A stretch of 32,775 bases of DNA from a virus: positions 1-32,775 of the IMG/VR virus record IMGVR_UViG_3300025525_000005. One strand, written 5' to 3'. Position numbers and translations under genes: made by a program. Below the pieces are notes generated by a model, which worked only from the letters and a program-made list of their open reading frames with translations, searched no databases and was not told the DNA's origin. Shown here piece after piece: positions 1-7,136 of the stretch (position 1 is the stretch's first letter; the number at the start of each line of letters is the position of its first letter).

Positions 1-1640
1 GGGAGCCGATAGATCATCGGCGCGGACTCCAGCTCCGCATCGTCGAAGCAGATCTCGGCGGAGGCGGGCACTTTACGCGGCTTGGCCAGCTCGTAGAGCA
101 GCGCGGCGGCGTGGTGCGGCGCGATCCGCACCATCGCGGGCTGTCCGGCGAGCCACACCTCACGACGAGACATGCGGACCTCCTCCACGTAACGCGCGTT
201 GCGCGACCGGATGATAGCCTCGACCATCATGCGGTCGGGCGGCTCGAACGCGGCCAGCTCATCCATCTCGTGCCAGAGGTCCGCCGGGTTCGTGCGCCAA
301 CGCAGCTTCATGTTCCGCGCCCATCCCTCCAGCTTATGGTTGCGCGACGAGCTGATCAGGCTGTAGGCCTCCGTGATGATCTCGACGGCCTCAGCGTAGC
401 GCATGATCGGCGGGCGGAACGCTGCGGCCTCCTCGGGCAGCATGACGGCATCGGCGACATCCACCATGAGCTGCACGGCGCGCTGGCGCGTCTCGACCCA
501 CTCGGGCTTGTTGCTGCGGCTGTCCGAGCCGAGCTGTCCGGGCAGGTTGGCGAGCACATTGTGCGAGAGGTTGTGCGACGACTCCACCCAACGCTTGCCG
601 CGCGGGTTGCCCTTCGCCGGGCCGCGCCAGTGGCAAGCGAGTGCGGGCGAGCGGTCGGGCTTCGCCCACTCGACCTTGACGCGTCCGCCGGTCAGCGCGT
701 CGAGGCGGCGGATATACTCATCCGGCAGATGCGCGGTGCCGCCCTCGCACAGGATTTTGCAGGCGTCGCGGTGGTAGCCATCCGTCGACAGCAGGTGCGT
801 GACGCCGAGCACCATGTCGGCCTCGCACAGGTTCGTACGCTTCCCGGTGGCCTCGTCGCGCACCCGGGGGCGGAAGAGCGACACGGGTTTCTCGCCGCTT
901 GCAACATCGATGCAACACAACTCCAGCACCCGCACCTGCTGCGACCCGTAGATCACATCGAAGTCGTGCCAGAGGTCGTCGAACGCATAGAGCATGCCCG
1001 GCTCCAGCCCCTCGCGGGTGGTATGCGCCTGCGCCATCAGCGCGCGCGCCGGGCCTTTGCCCTGCGACGCCGCGATCCGGAAAACCTTCGGCGGTTTGCG
1101 GCGGCAGAGCTGGTCGTAACCCCAGCCGGGCGGCAGCTCGAAGTCCGGCGGGCACGTCGCGGGGCGGTCGAATCTTGAGCCGTAAATCGCGTCCCAAACC
1201 TGCGTCCAGTCCACCCCGCCGACCGACTCTCCCGCGCGGTAGCGCCGCACCAACTCGCGGTGCGCTCCCGCGACGCCGCCCCATCCGCCGTGCCCGCGCG
1301 TCCAGCGTACGCACTCCGCCCGCCACCAAGCGAGGAACGTCTCGGTCACCCAGCGCGACTTCCCGCCGCCCGAGAGGCGTCGGCGGTCGCACAGGCAGCG
1401 CCACGACTCGCCCGCGGCCACCGCGTAATACGCCCGCTGGAGCGTTTTGAACGACATGCCCCGGCCCCGCCCCTCGCGCGCCGCCGCCGCCGCCGTGTCG
1501 CGCAGGAACTCGCGCGGGTGCCGCGCCTTGACCGCATCCATGATGATGCGGCGCATGGCGAACCACTTGTTGCGCTCTTCGGCCGGCAGCAGGCCGAACT
1601 CCGGCTCATCGCACGCGGGGATCTCGAAAGCTGGGTACAT
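1..1640 (-). CDS. Mu-type DDE transposase (MuA-like), 3' end cut by window edge
   Basis: Would catalyse strand transfer in integration and replicative transposition of the phage. The visible 546 residues start at an ATG preceded by GAGGAGGAGACGAC. The N-terminal 200 residues are basic and Trp-rich, as expected for DNA binding. The catalytic region shows AFDDLWHDF (Asp221/222) as the first acidic residue, a strand ending in CIDVASGEK, ILCEGGTA (Glu299) where the second Asp is normally found, and WVESSHNLSHN followed by LPGQLG (Glu353) as the third. The WVES..N..HN..A.LPGQ pattern is what I know from phage MuA-like transposases. The rest would be the Mu C-terminal beta-barrel region. It is the last visible gene of the leftward early operon, 17 bases after its neighbour. 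The stop codon and any MuB-like partner lie beyond base 1. Family call is from motifs only. Confidence 0.8.
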   Translation of the reverse strand, partial: MYPAFEIPACDEPEFGLLPAEERNKWFAMRRIIMDAVKARHPREFLRDTAAAAAREGRGRGMSFKTLQRAYYAVAAGESWRCLCDRRRLSGGGKSRWVTETFLAWWRAECVRWTRGHGGWGGVAGAHRELVRRYRAGESVGGVDWTQVWDAIYGSRFDRPATCPPDFELPPGWGYDQLCRRKPPKVFRIAASQGKGPARALMAQAHTTREGLEPGMLYAFDDLWHDFDVIYGSQQVRVLELCCIDVASGEKPVSLFRPRVRDEATGKRTNLCEADMVLGVTHLLSTDGYHRDACKILCEGGTAHLPDEYIRRLDALTGGRVKVEWAKPDRSPALACHWRGPAKGNPRGKRWVESSHNLSHNVLANLPGQLGSDSRSNKPEWVETRQRAVQLMVDVADAVMLPEEAAAFRPPIMRYAEAVEIITEAYSLISSSRNHKLEGWARNMKLRWRTNPADLWHEMDELAAFEPPDRMMVEAIIRSRNARYVEEVRMSRREVWLAGQPAMVRIAPHHAAALLYELAKPRKVPASAEICFDDAELESAPMIYRL

Positions 1641-1657
1641 GTCGTCTCCTCCTCTGC

Positions 1658-2506
1658 TTACGTCGTTTTGCGAGCCTTGGCAGCCGGTTTGGCTGCCGCT
1701 TTTGCCGCGCGGCTCTTGGCCTGCCGCGTCGCGCAGCGCGCCACGATGGCCGCGAACGCGCGGAGCTGGCGGGCGACCTCCGCGCACTCGTCGGGGCTCA
1801 GGCGCTGGTAGCGCGGCGTCGAGCCGCTCACCAGTTCCGAGATCCGCGCGAGGGCGTGGTCGAACGAATGCTTCGCGGCCTCGTACTGCAGCCGCTCGGT
1901 GTCCGCCGGGCTGGCCTGCCGCCGCCTGCGCCACGCGCCGAACTGCCCGACCGCCTCGTCGTCCCAGTCGCTCGTCCGCACGCCGTTGAGGTCCGGGCGC
2001 TCCTCGCCGACGAACGCCGCCGCCTCCACCACGTCCGGCGCGAACCCGCCCCGCCGCGTCTGGGGCCGCGCGCCGATCTCGTGCAGGATCTCGCACATGC
2101 TGCGCTCGCCGATGTACTCGTCCATCATCCGGTCGGCCTCGCTCCCGCCGGAGAACACCGCCATCATCGCCGTCACGCCCTGCCGGTCGCGGTAGTCCGG
2201 CAGCGGAAGCCTGTCCGCCGTCCGGCGCTGGAAATCCGACGCCAGCTTGCGGTAATAATGCTGGCGCGTCTGGCCGATCTCCGGGAACCGGTCGGCGGCC
2301 CACTGCGTGAACGCGCCCGACAGCAGCGGCTTGGCGAAATTCAGCGCGAGCCCCTGGCAGATCGCGGCCTTCACGGCGTCGCCCTCGCTGCGGCGCTCCA
2401 CGGCGTGGAGCTGCCGGATGAACTGCTCGATCTTCGCGAGCTGGATCTCTTTGCTCGCGACCTCCGCGTTTTTCGACGCGACCTCAACAGATACCTGTTT
2501 CTTCAT
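1658..2506 (-). CDS. Basic-tailed early protein, DUF3102-like region
   Basis: 282 aa of unknown function. The ATG at 2506 is preceded by a purine-rich AGGAAAAGAGAGCA; an in-frame extension to 2581 lacks such a site and overlaps the upstream gene. Residues of about 50-100 (ICQGLALNFAKPLLSGAF.QW then YYRKLASDF) resemble the core of DUF3102-type phage proteins, in which a 'K..L.HG.F..W' segment precedes a helical repeat. The middle is acidic and helical. The last 20 residues are Lys/Ala-rich (KSRAAKAAAKPAAKARK), like a histone-H1-type tail, suggesting DNA contact. Directly upstream of the transposase in the same operon, so a role in transposition or replication is possible but only inferred from position. 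Confidence 0.6.
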   Translation of the reverse strand: MKKQVSVEVASKNAEVASKEIQLAKIEQFIRQLHAVERRSEGDAVKAAICQGLALNFAKPLLSGAFTQWAADRFPEIGQTRQHYYRKLASDFQRRTADRLPLPDYRDRQGVTAMMAVFSGGSEADRMMDEYIGERSMCEILHEIGARPQTRRGGFAPDVVEAAAFVGEERPDLNGVRTSDWDDEAVGQFGAWRRRRQASPADTERLQYEAAKHSFDHALARISELVSGSTPRYQRLSPDECAEVARQLRAFAAIVARCATRQAKSRAAKAAAKPAAKARKTT

Positions 2507-2534
2507 TGCTCTCTTTTCCTTTTTTTTCGCGCGC

Positions 2535-2795
2535 TCAGAACGTGCCCGACGCGCGGCTCCTGATGTGTTCCACCGCGACATCGCGATGGATGAAATACTG
2601 TGCCTTTGTGGGGGTGCCGTAATTCAGCGCGGAGATCTCCCCGCACTCGATCCGCTTGAGGATCGGCGACGACGACCGGAAACCGATCGCCGCCGCGATG
2701 TCCATCGGCGTCACCAGCGCGCCTTTCGGCAGCCGCGCGACAATCGCCTCGACCGTCGCGTTATGCTCGCCCGTCGTGTTCGCCGCACCTGTCAT
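2535..2795 (-). CDS. Small HTH-type DNA-binding protein
   Basis: 86 aa with a good ribosome site (AGAAGGAGGCGCGAA before ATG). Residues 15-60 (TVEAIVARLPKGALVTPMDIAAAIGF.SSSPILKRIECGEI) read as a compact helix-turn-helix with the recognition helix after VTPMDIAAAIGF, followed by KAQYFIHRDVAVEHI. It resembles small phage excisionase or regulator-like HTH proteins but I do not recognise a specific family. The start codon overlaps the stop of the upstream membrane protein by four bases (ATGA), so the two are translationally coupled. Confidence 0.6.
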   Translation of the reverse strand: MTGAANTTGEHNATVEAIVARLPKGALVTPMDIAAAIGFRSSSPILKRIECGEISALNYGTPTKAQYFIHRDVAVEHIRSRASGTF

Positions 2796-3007
2796 TTCGC
2801 GCCTCCTTCTCCCGCCTCCGCCTCCGCCTCACTGTGGCCGCGCCGCTCCGTCGCGGTCTCATCGTCCTCCTCGCCGTCCTCCGCCAAACACCACGCGAAG
2901 AACGCCTGAAACGCCAGCACCGCCAGCAGCGTCAAACCGAACAGAAACAACCCGATCCCGCAGCCGATCCGCGCCGCCTGCTCAACTGTCAATCCGTCCC
3001 AGCACAT
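2792..3007 (-). CDS. Small single-pass membrane protein
   Basis: 71 aa. A single strong membrane segment (IGCGIGLFLFGLTLLAVLAF, about residues 14-33) is followed by a very acidic and then mixed-charge tail rich in Glu, Asp and Ala. The ATG is preceded by an excellent AAGGAGG after an A tract. It sits in the middle of the early operon, overlapping the next gene by four bases. Function unknown; small early membrane proteins in phages can act in superinfection exclusion or membrane targeting of replication, but nothing here proves that. Confidence 0.6.
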   Translation of the reverse strand: MCWDGLTVEQAARIGCGIGLFLFGLTLLAVLAFQAFFAWCLAEDGEEDDETATERRGHSEAEAEAGEGGAK

Positions 3008-3031
3008 ACCCGCCTCCTTTTTTTTTAACCC

Positions 3032-3475
3032 TTACTTCCCGCCCGAAAAAAGCGCCAGCGGCTGCGGCGTCCGCACCTTCGCCGCGATGCAGCCCGGCGT
3101 CTGGCAGATGTAATACCGCTCCACCGTCCGCCCCGACTCATCCTTGCGACCGCCCGACCTCTTCCCCGGCAGATCGCAGAACCGGCAGCGCGGCACGCGG
3201 CAGTCGCCGCACTCCTCGGCGTTCTCCTTCGCCACGTTTTTCAGCGCGGCCTTCTCCCACGGCGCGGGCGGCTCCTCTTCACCTTCAAACGGGTTCGGAA
3301 CGGGCGTCCGCTCCACGCCGTCCAGCGCCCGGCGCAGCTCATCCCGCAGCGACACCGCCACAGGCCCGAGCCCGCCCGCCGCCTCCAGCGCTGCCCGCAC
3401 CTTCGCGCGCTCCTCCCGCCGCAACACGTACACGCCGTCCAGCAGCTCCACCCGCATCATCAGCTCACCCGCCAT
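3032..3475 (-). CDS. Zinc-ribbon early protein
   Basis: 147 aa. The start at 3475 (MAGELMMRVEL) has GAAGGAGG at good spacing and lies 11 bases inside the end of the upstream gene; the much longer open frame upstream is an Arg/Cys-rich shadow of that gene. The N-terminal half is helical (RREERAKVRAALEAAGG, LRDELRRALDGVE). The C-terminal half has CGDCRVPRCRFC (C-x2-C-x4-C-x2-C) and later CQTPGC, a probable metal-binding module. Family not recognised; a nucleic-acid-binding role is the natural guess. Confidence 0.6.
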   Translation of the reverse strand: MAGELMMRVELLDGVYVLRREERAKVRAALEAAGGLGPVAVSLRDELRRALDGVERTPVPNPFEGEEEPPAPWEKAALKNVAKENAEECGDCRVPRCRFCDLPGKRSGGRKDESGRTVERYYICQTPGCIAAKVRTPQPLALFSGGK

Positions 3476-3875
3476 GGCCCGCCTCCTTCGCCTTCCGCGC
3501 CTCCTCGCAATAGTGCGGCAGGTGGATGCCGATCCGCAGCAGCATCGCCATCGCCTGCGCCAGCTCCTTACGCGCCGCCTCCAGATCGCCAGCCTGCTCC
3601 GCCTCGCACATTTCCAAAAACTCCTCGCAAAACACCGAATACCCCGACGCGTGCGCACCGCCTTCCGCGTCGTTGCACTCCCGCGCCGCAGCGAGCTGCT
3701 CGCCGAGGGCGCACGGCATCTTTTCCGGCAACAGCAGCCTGTCCGGAAATTTCGGAAACTTCCCGCACGCCCGCTTAAGCTCCTGATACGCGGCATGCTC
3801 CAAAACCGCCGGCCCTCCGCTGCCGACCACAAGCTGCCGCTCCCACTCCTTCATCGTATCCAATGTCAACGCCAT
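3465..3875 (-). CDS. Possible MazG-like nucleotide pyrophosphohydrolase
   Basis: 136 aa. The layout YQELKRACGKFPKFPD near residues 30-45, then SVFCEEFLEMCEAEQ and EAARKELAQAMAMLLRI near residues 80-115, resembles the short phage MazG-like proteins in which an EE..E helix and an EL.Q/D helix bind the metal for NTP hydrolysis. If so it would hydrolyse (d)NTPs in the cytoplasm. The second acidic position is Gln rather than Asp, and a long loop separates the halves, so the assignment is tentative. The ATG at 3875 follows a GGAAAGGCGAGG sequence; the stop overlaps the zinc-ribbon gene. Confidence 0.45.
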   Translation of the reverse strand: MALTLDTMKEWERQLVVGSGGPAVLEHAAYQELKRACGKFPKFPDRLLLPEKMPCALGEQLAAARECNDAEGGAHASGYSVFCEEFLEMCEAEQAGDLEAARKELAQAMAMLLRIGIHLPHYCEEARKAKEAGHGG

Positions 3876-3929
3876 CTCGCACCTCGCCTTTCCACGCTCT
3901 TCGTTATTCGCTCTTCGCTGTTCACTCCC
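3876..3929. repeat. Degenerate 7-8-bp-period repeat between early genes
   Basis: The short gap before the MazG-like gene contains near-repeats of 'gctcttcg', 'ttattcgctcttcgctgttcactccc' style (about 3893-3929). On the minus strand this reads as GAGTGAACAGCGAAGAGCG and continues in the same style. It belongs in style with the better copies listed at 4275, 5564, 6868, 7094 and 9551, but is more diverged. Confidence 0.4.
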
Positions 3930-4250
3930 TCAATACTCCGCCCTTGCCGCCGCGTCCGCGAACGGCCACGCCGCCGCCGCCGAGAAATACCCGACGCCCC
4001 GCGCCGAGCGGTTAACGATCCGCCGGACCGCCCGCGTGTGGAGGTCGAACTCCTCCACACGCCAAACCCACCAGCCGCCCACGCGCTCCGCCACCGCGCG
4101 GCGGGCCGTGCCCGCCCGGCGGCAGCCGCTCCAATACACCCGCCGCCAGCCCGCGCCCTCGCGGTGCCACCCGCCCAGCGCCCGCCACGCCGTCGCCAGC
4201 TCGCCCGGCGCGACCCTCGGCCTCCGGTACTCGGTCAGAGCGCAGCTCAT
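3930..4250 (-). CDS. Hypothetical early protein, Trp/Arg-rich
   Basis: 106 aa of unknown function. Its ATG overlaps the stop of the upstream gene as ATGA (4247-4250), which decides the start. Composition is rich in Arg, Ala and Trp (ERVGGWWVWRVEEFDLHTR near the middle), consistent with a small beta-rich domain in which aromatic residues alternate. No family recognised. An alternative frame at 4012-4263 is open but has no coupled start and a less natural composition. Confidence 0.45.
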   Translation of the reverse strand: MSCALTEYRRPRVAPGELATAWRALGGWHREGAGWRRVYWSGCRRAGTARRAVAERVGGWWVWRVEEFDLHTRAVRRIVNRSARGVGYFSAAAAWPFADAAARAEY

Positions 4251-4525
4251 GCGGCACCGCCATTCGGCTGCGCCGAGTGAGGAGTTAGCAGTGAGGAGTG
4301 AGGAGTGGTGGACACGCCCTCACAAAAACTATCAAAAACCGCCCTTTCGGCAATATCGCCGTGCCGCCGCCGCACCGCATCGGCAATACTCTCCCCGGCG
4401 CGCGGCTTAACAAGCCGCTCCAGCTTATCCAAATCGATCATCTCGATACCGACATCATACAGATTGCCGTCCAGCAGGCGGCACGGCGGCACCCCTAAAA
4501 GAGAGCAGACATCGATCACGCCCAT
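4247..4525 (-). CDS. Hypothetical early protein with in-frame repeat at C-terminus
   Basis: 92 aa. The ATG at 4525 lies 10 bases inside the end of the serine recombinase gene. Residues 1-70 form a plausible small helical domain (VIDVCSLLGVPPCRLLDGN, then IDLDKLERLV and SIADAVRRRHGDIAERAV). The last 20 residues (TTPHSSLLTPHSAQPNGG) are encoded by the degenerate heptad repeat at 4275-4311, so the natural C-terminus appears to have been replaced or extended by repeat sequence. Function unknown. Confidence 0.5.
   Translation of the reverse strand: MGVIDVCSLLGVPPCRLLDGNLYDVGIEMIDLDKLERLVKPRAGESIADAVRRRHGDIAERAVFDSFCEGVSTTPHSSLLTPHSAQPNGGAA
4275..4311. repeat. Heptad-period short repeat, copy in coding sequence
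   Basis: Units of 'gtgagga' and 'gttagca' type in tandem (for example gtgaggagtgaggagtgg). Encodes TPHSSLLTPHS in frame on the minus strand. Same family as the copies at 5564, 6868, 7094 and 9551. Confidence 0.7.
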
Positions 4526-5124
4526 TTAACACCCCGCTCTCTGATGTGTTTCGCGAACGTCAGCCGGTGGACTCGCAACTTCCGCGCGGCCGCCGACTGC
4601 GACATTCCGCGCCCGAACAGCCGGTCGATCTCATCTTGTTTGCACGTCAGCTTGGTCACCGCGCTCCTGCTGCCCTTCGGCCGGCCTAACGTCACGCCGC
4701 GCTCCACGGCTCGCCGCAGCCCCTCCTTGGTGCGCTGACGCAACAAATCCCTCTCGATCTCAGCCGCCAAGCCCATCACCGTGACCAGCACCTTGCTTTG
4801 GATGGTATCCTCGAGGACGTACCGATCCTTGACTGTGTATATTTTTATCCCGCGCTCCGAGCAGTCTCTGATGACCTGCAGGATCATGTCCAGCTTGCGA
4901 CCGATACGGCTGATCTCCGCCGCCACGATCGCGTCGCCCGCCACCGCCTTTTTAAGTAGCTTACCGAGCAGCCGCTTCGACGGGTCCTTCGCCCCGCTCA
5001 CCCCCGAATCCGACACCCACTCGAGATCTGTCCACCCGCGCGCGGCGCAGAACTCCTCGATTCCGATGCGCTGCGAATCGACATCTTGATTATCTGTTGA
5101 AACTCTCAAGTAACAATAGATCAT
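4516..5124 (-). CDS. Serine recombinase, resolvase/invertase type
   Basis: 202 aa, the usual size for Hin/Gin/resolvase enzymes, which cut and religate DNA through a covalent serine link. YLRVSTDNQ places the catalytic Ser at residue 9 with Arg7; D64 and the SRIGR segment (residues 72-76) supply the other active-site residues; AEIERDLLRQRTKEGL (121-136) is the long dimer helix. LGRPKGS leads into a C-terminal HTH (MSQSAAARKLRVHRLTFAKHI). The ATG at 5124 overlaps the preceding stop as ATGA and has GGAGG upstream; a longer frame to 5232 is a shadow. Its place in an early operon, far from the fibre genes, is unlike Mu gin. Target sites were not identified. Confidence 0.92.
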   Translation of the reverse strand: MIYCYLRVSTDNQDVDSQRIGIEEFCAARGWTDLEWVSDSGVSGAKDPSKRLLGKLLKKAVAGDAIVAAEISRIGRKLDMILQVIRDCSERGIKIYTVKDRYVLEDTIQSKVLVTVMGLAAEIERDLLRQRTKEGLRRAVERGVTLGRPKGSRSAVTKLTCKQDEIDRLFGRGMSQSAAARKLRVHRLTFAKHIRERGVKWA

Positions 5125-5360
5125 GCCATCCTCCAATCTTTCCACGCCCTGAAACACACCCACTTGCACCCGCCTAGCTTGCGCCGACACAACGTGCAAC
5201 TGCTCTCGATGCTGTTGATCAGCCGCGCGCACGTCGCCTCACGGTCTTCCGCGGCTATCGAGCAGCCAGGCCTGTGCGAGCACTGCACGCAATGCCGAAA
5301 GTCGCCAGCCTTGTCGCGCCGCGACCGAACTTTGATAACTTTTCGCGCGTCAGATCTCAT
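5121..5360 (-). CDS. Cys-rich small protein, probable zinc finger
   Basis: 79 aa from ATG 5360 (a GTG at 5363 would add one residue). Contains HCVQCSHRPGC, then C..., and later SSCTLCRRKLGGCKWVCF: at least eight cysteines in C-x2-C type pairs, indicating two metal-binding knuckles. The N-terminus is basic (RKVIKVRSRRDK). Placed three bases after one Cys-rich gene and overlapping the recombinase start. Function unknown; DNA or RNA binding is likely from composition only. Confidence 0.6.
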   Translation of the reverse strand: MRSDARKVIKVRSRRDKAGDFRHCVQCSHRPGCSIAAEDREATCARLINSIESSCTLCRRKLGGCKWVCFRAWKDWRMA

Positions 5361-5363
5361 CAC

Positions 5364-5597
5364 TCAGCCCCCCGCCATCGGCGCTCCCCTTGGAGCCGCC
5401 CACACGATGTCCCCGCCACCGCCCCGCAGATGCCCGGCGCAGGGCGGCAGCGCGTTGCAAAGCTCCAGATCCCGCCCGCCCGACAGCCTCGCCGCCGCGC
5501 AGCCGTCGCAGCCGCGCGTCGACGCCTTCGCCCGGTACGTCCGCCCGGCGACTTCCGCCGTGCGGAGGGAGGAGTTATGAGTTAACGACCTATCCAT
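5364..5597 (-). CDS. Cys-module early protein, paralogue of the 6711-7136 product
   Basis: 77 aa. The ATG lies in AATGGATAG at the end of the RdgC-like gene (8-base overlap). After a repeat-encoded stretch (LTHNSSLRTA) comes AGRTYRAKAS, then CDGCAAAR, LELCNALPPCAGHLR and GDIVW. The pattern C-x2-C ... C-x5-C ... R..G..(I/L)VW is shared with the gene at 6711-7136 and is, as I recall, seen in small phage early proteins that bind metal. TYRAKA is also shared with the 64-aa protein at 7129-7323. Function unknown. Confidence 0.6.
   Translation of the reverse strand: MDRSLTHNSSLRTAEVAGRTYRAKASTRGCDGCAAARLSGGRDLELCNALPPCAGHLRGGGGDIVWAAPRGAPMAGG
5564..5586. repeat. Heptad-period short repeat, copy in coding sequence
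   Basis: ggagggaggagttatgagtt and the next bases, in the 5' end of the Cys-module gene; encodes LTHNSSLRTA on the minus strand. A short member of the family described at 6868 and 9551. Confidence 0.6.
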
Positions 5598-6714
5598 TGG
5601 CCACCTCCAGCCCGTTGCGGGTCGCGATCCAATTACGCATGCTGCTTACGCGCAGAGACCACGCCTTGGCATCGATGCGCTCCGCCAAGAACAGGCCGAA
5701 CAGGCAGAACCACGCGTCGAGGAACTCCGTCACAAACAGCGACCGCTCGGCGAAGCGCCCCGCCTGATCCAGCCCCTCGCCGGGCGGCAGCTTCAACGCC
5801 GAGAAGAGGAACCCGTCATCGACCGTCGCCGTCCACATCCGGTCGCCGCTGGCCATCACGAACTTCGCCTTGCGCAGAAGCTTGCCCTCCAGCAGGCAGG
5901 CCATGGCCTCCCGGCTGTTGAGCGGGTTTCCCTTGCGGATGCTCACCTCGTGCGCCCCTTGCCCCGCGTGGAAAAACGTCAGCGGCCCCTCCAGCATGTA
6001 GCCGATCTGCGGGCCGTGCAGCCGCGTGGTAAAGACCCCGCCGTTCTCCTCGTAGCGCCACATCAGCCACGTCAGGAACTCCATGCCGAGGGCTACCTCG
6101 GCGCTCGGCTCCTTGCGCGAATCGGGTGTGTAGGTCTCGGGGTGCAGGTCGTTGACGTTCGCCTTCAGCAGCGCGAACGCCGCCGTCTCCGGCGTGGCCA
6201 GAATCGGAAGGTTGCCGAACACCGCCTTGAACGCCGGGCAAAGATGGTCGATCTTACCGTCCGTCGTGGCCTCGGCCAGCACGATCCGCTTCGCGCAGTC
6301 GATCCATACGCCGATGCCGTTGAGCGTCGGCTGCGCCTTGGCCATGAGCGCCTCGCGCACCCGCTGCTTGATCTCCGCCCGCGCCACGCGGGGCAGGAAG
6401 TCACCGCCCCGCGCCTTCAGCTCGGCCTGCTCCTCGGCCTTGCACTCCGCTACCAGCAGCGTCTCGGGCACCTTGCGGACCGCTCGGACGTAATTCAGGC
6501 GCAGCCAGTCGTGGCACGCGATGTTCGCGAGCGACAGGTCGCGATCCATCATGTGGCGCGGCCCGCACCATCCGTCCGCCTTCTCCCCGACCACGCTCGC
6601 GAGATCCGGCAGCGCTGCCCGCTGGAGGTTTGCCAGCGCGTCAATCGAGCAGAGCGCCGCGTCGTCGCGAAGGTAGAACATGCGGAAGCTGATCGTTCCG
6701 GTTTCAAGGCTCAT
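5590..6714 (-). CDS. RdgC-like recombination-associated protein
   Basis: 374 aa. RdgC proteins are ring-shaped dimers that bind duplex DNA and restrain RecA-type recombination. The order of elements fits the family: an early FRMFYLRD strand, GWCGP.H.MD region, a strand with VPETLLVAECKAEEQAEL, LPRVARAEIKQRVREALM, IGVWIDCAKRIVLAEATTDGKIDHL, the PILATPETAAF strand, then LGMEFLTWLMWRYEENGG, characteristic of the distant bacterial/phage RdgC branch, and FLFSALKLPP. E. coli RdgC is about 303 aa, so this version is longer. ATG 6714 has GGGGGAGGTGGCACC upstream and overlaps the preceding stop (ATGA). Middle of the early operon; a role in handling transposition intermediates or blocking host RecA is inferred. 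Confidence 0.75.
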   Translation of the reverse strand: MSLETGTISFRMFYLRDDAALCSIDALANLQRAALPDLASVVGEKADGWCGPRHMMDRDLSLANIACHDWLRLNYVRAVRKVPETLLVAECKAEEQAELKARGGDFLPRVARAEIKQRVREALMAKAQPTLNGIGVWIDCAKRIVLAEATTDGKIDHLCPAFKAVFGNLPILATPETAAFALLKANVNDLHPETYTPDSRKEPSAEVALGMEFLTWLMWRYEENGGVFTTRLHGPQIGYMLEGPLTFFHAGQGAHEVSIRKGNPLNSREAMACLLEGKLLRKAKFVMASGDRMWTATVDDGFLFSALKLPPGEGLDQAGRFAERSLFVTEFLDAWFCLFGLFLAERIDAKAWSLRVSSMRNWIATRNGLEVANG

Positions 6715-7136
6715 GGTGCCACCTCCCCCGTCCTTTCGGCGTGCCGGAGCATCGCCTCCATGATCCGGCACTTCAGCGCCTCGACCACCTCCGCAGCCTC
6801 CTTCGGCGGCAGCGCCTCTATCATCGCCACCAGATCGCCCGCCGCACGCTTCGCCGCCTCCAGCGGCGAGGGAGGAGTTAGGAGGGAGGAGTTAGGAGTT
6901 GTAGTCTGGTCCGCCGACAGACGCCAGACCAACGAAAGCCCGTCCGTCCTCCCCATGCACTCCGGCAGATTGCCGAAACACAGATCGTCATCCTCGTCCC
7001 CGTCGCATCCGCGGCACCCGAGATCCGTGTGGTACCCGTCGTACCACCGCCCGTCATCGCCCTGCTCGCGCACCACCGCCGCAGCCTGCGGCGAAGGAGG
7101 AATTAGGAGGGAGGAGTCAGGAGTTGACTTATCCAT
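6711..7136 (-). CDS. Cys-module early protein flanked by repeat-encoded segments
   Basis: 141 aa. The start at 7136 lies in AATGGATAA at the end of the upstream gene (8-base overlap). The core GCRGCDGDED, LCFGNLPECMGR and TDGLSLVW matches the paralogue at 5364-5597 (C-x2-C ... C-x6-C ... R..G..LVW), a likely metal site. It is bracketed by TPDSSLLIPPSP near the N-terminus and TPNSSLLTPPSP after the core, both written by the degenerate heptad repeat. A C-terminal helical part (AMIEALPPKEAAEVVEALKCRIMEAM) follows. Function unknown. Confidence 0.6.
   Translation of the reverse strand: MDKSTPDSSLLIPPSPQAAAVVREQGDDGRWYDGYHTDLGCRGCDGDEDDDLCFGNLPECMGRTDGLSLVWRLSADQTTTPNSSLLTPPSPLEAAKRAAGDLVAMIEALPPKEAAEVVEALKCRIMEAMLRHAERTGEVAP
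6868..6904. repeat. Heptad-period short repeat, in-frame copy
   Basis: ggaggagttaggagggagga followed by gttaggagttgtag. Written on the minus strand it encodes TPNSSLLTPPSP inside the 141-aa Cys-module protein. Best conserved partner is at 7094-7128. Confidence 0.75.
7094..7128. repeat. Heptad-period short repeat, in-frame copy
   Basis: aaggaggaattaggaggg followed by aggagtcaggagttgac; encodes TPDSSLLIPPSP near the N-terminus of the same protein as the 6868 copy, in the same reading frame. Confidence 0.75.

Noticed and set aside
111-1178. 355-codon plus-strand frame over the transposase
   Set aside because: Antisense shadow of the MuA-like gene; composition rich in Arg, His and Leu without a recognisable fold or start signal.
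3476-3832. N-terminal extension of the zinc-ribbon gene
   Set aside because: Almost only Arg, Cys, Ser and Trp; it is the out-of-frame shadow of the MazG-like gene.
4275-7128. CRISPR array
   Set aside because: The repeated units are 7 bp, degenerate and mostly coding; there are no regular 25-40 bp repeats with unique spacers and no cas genes.
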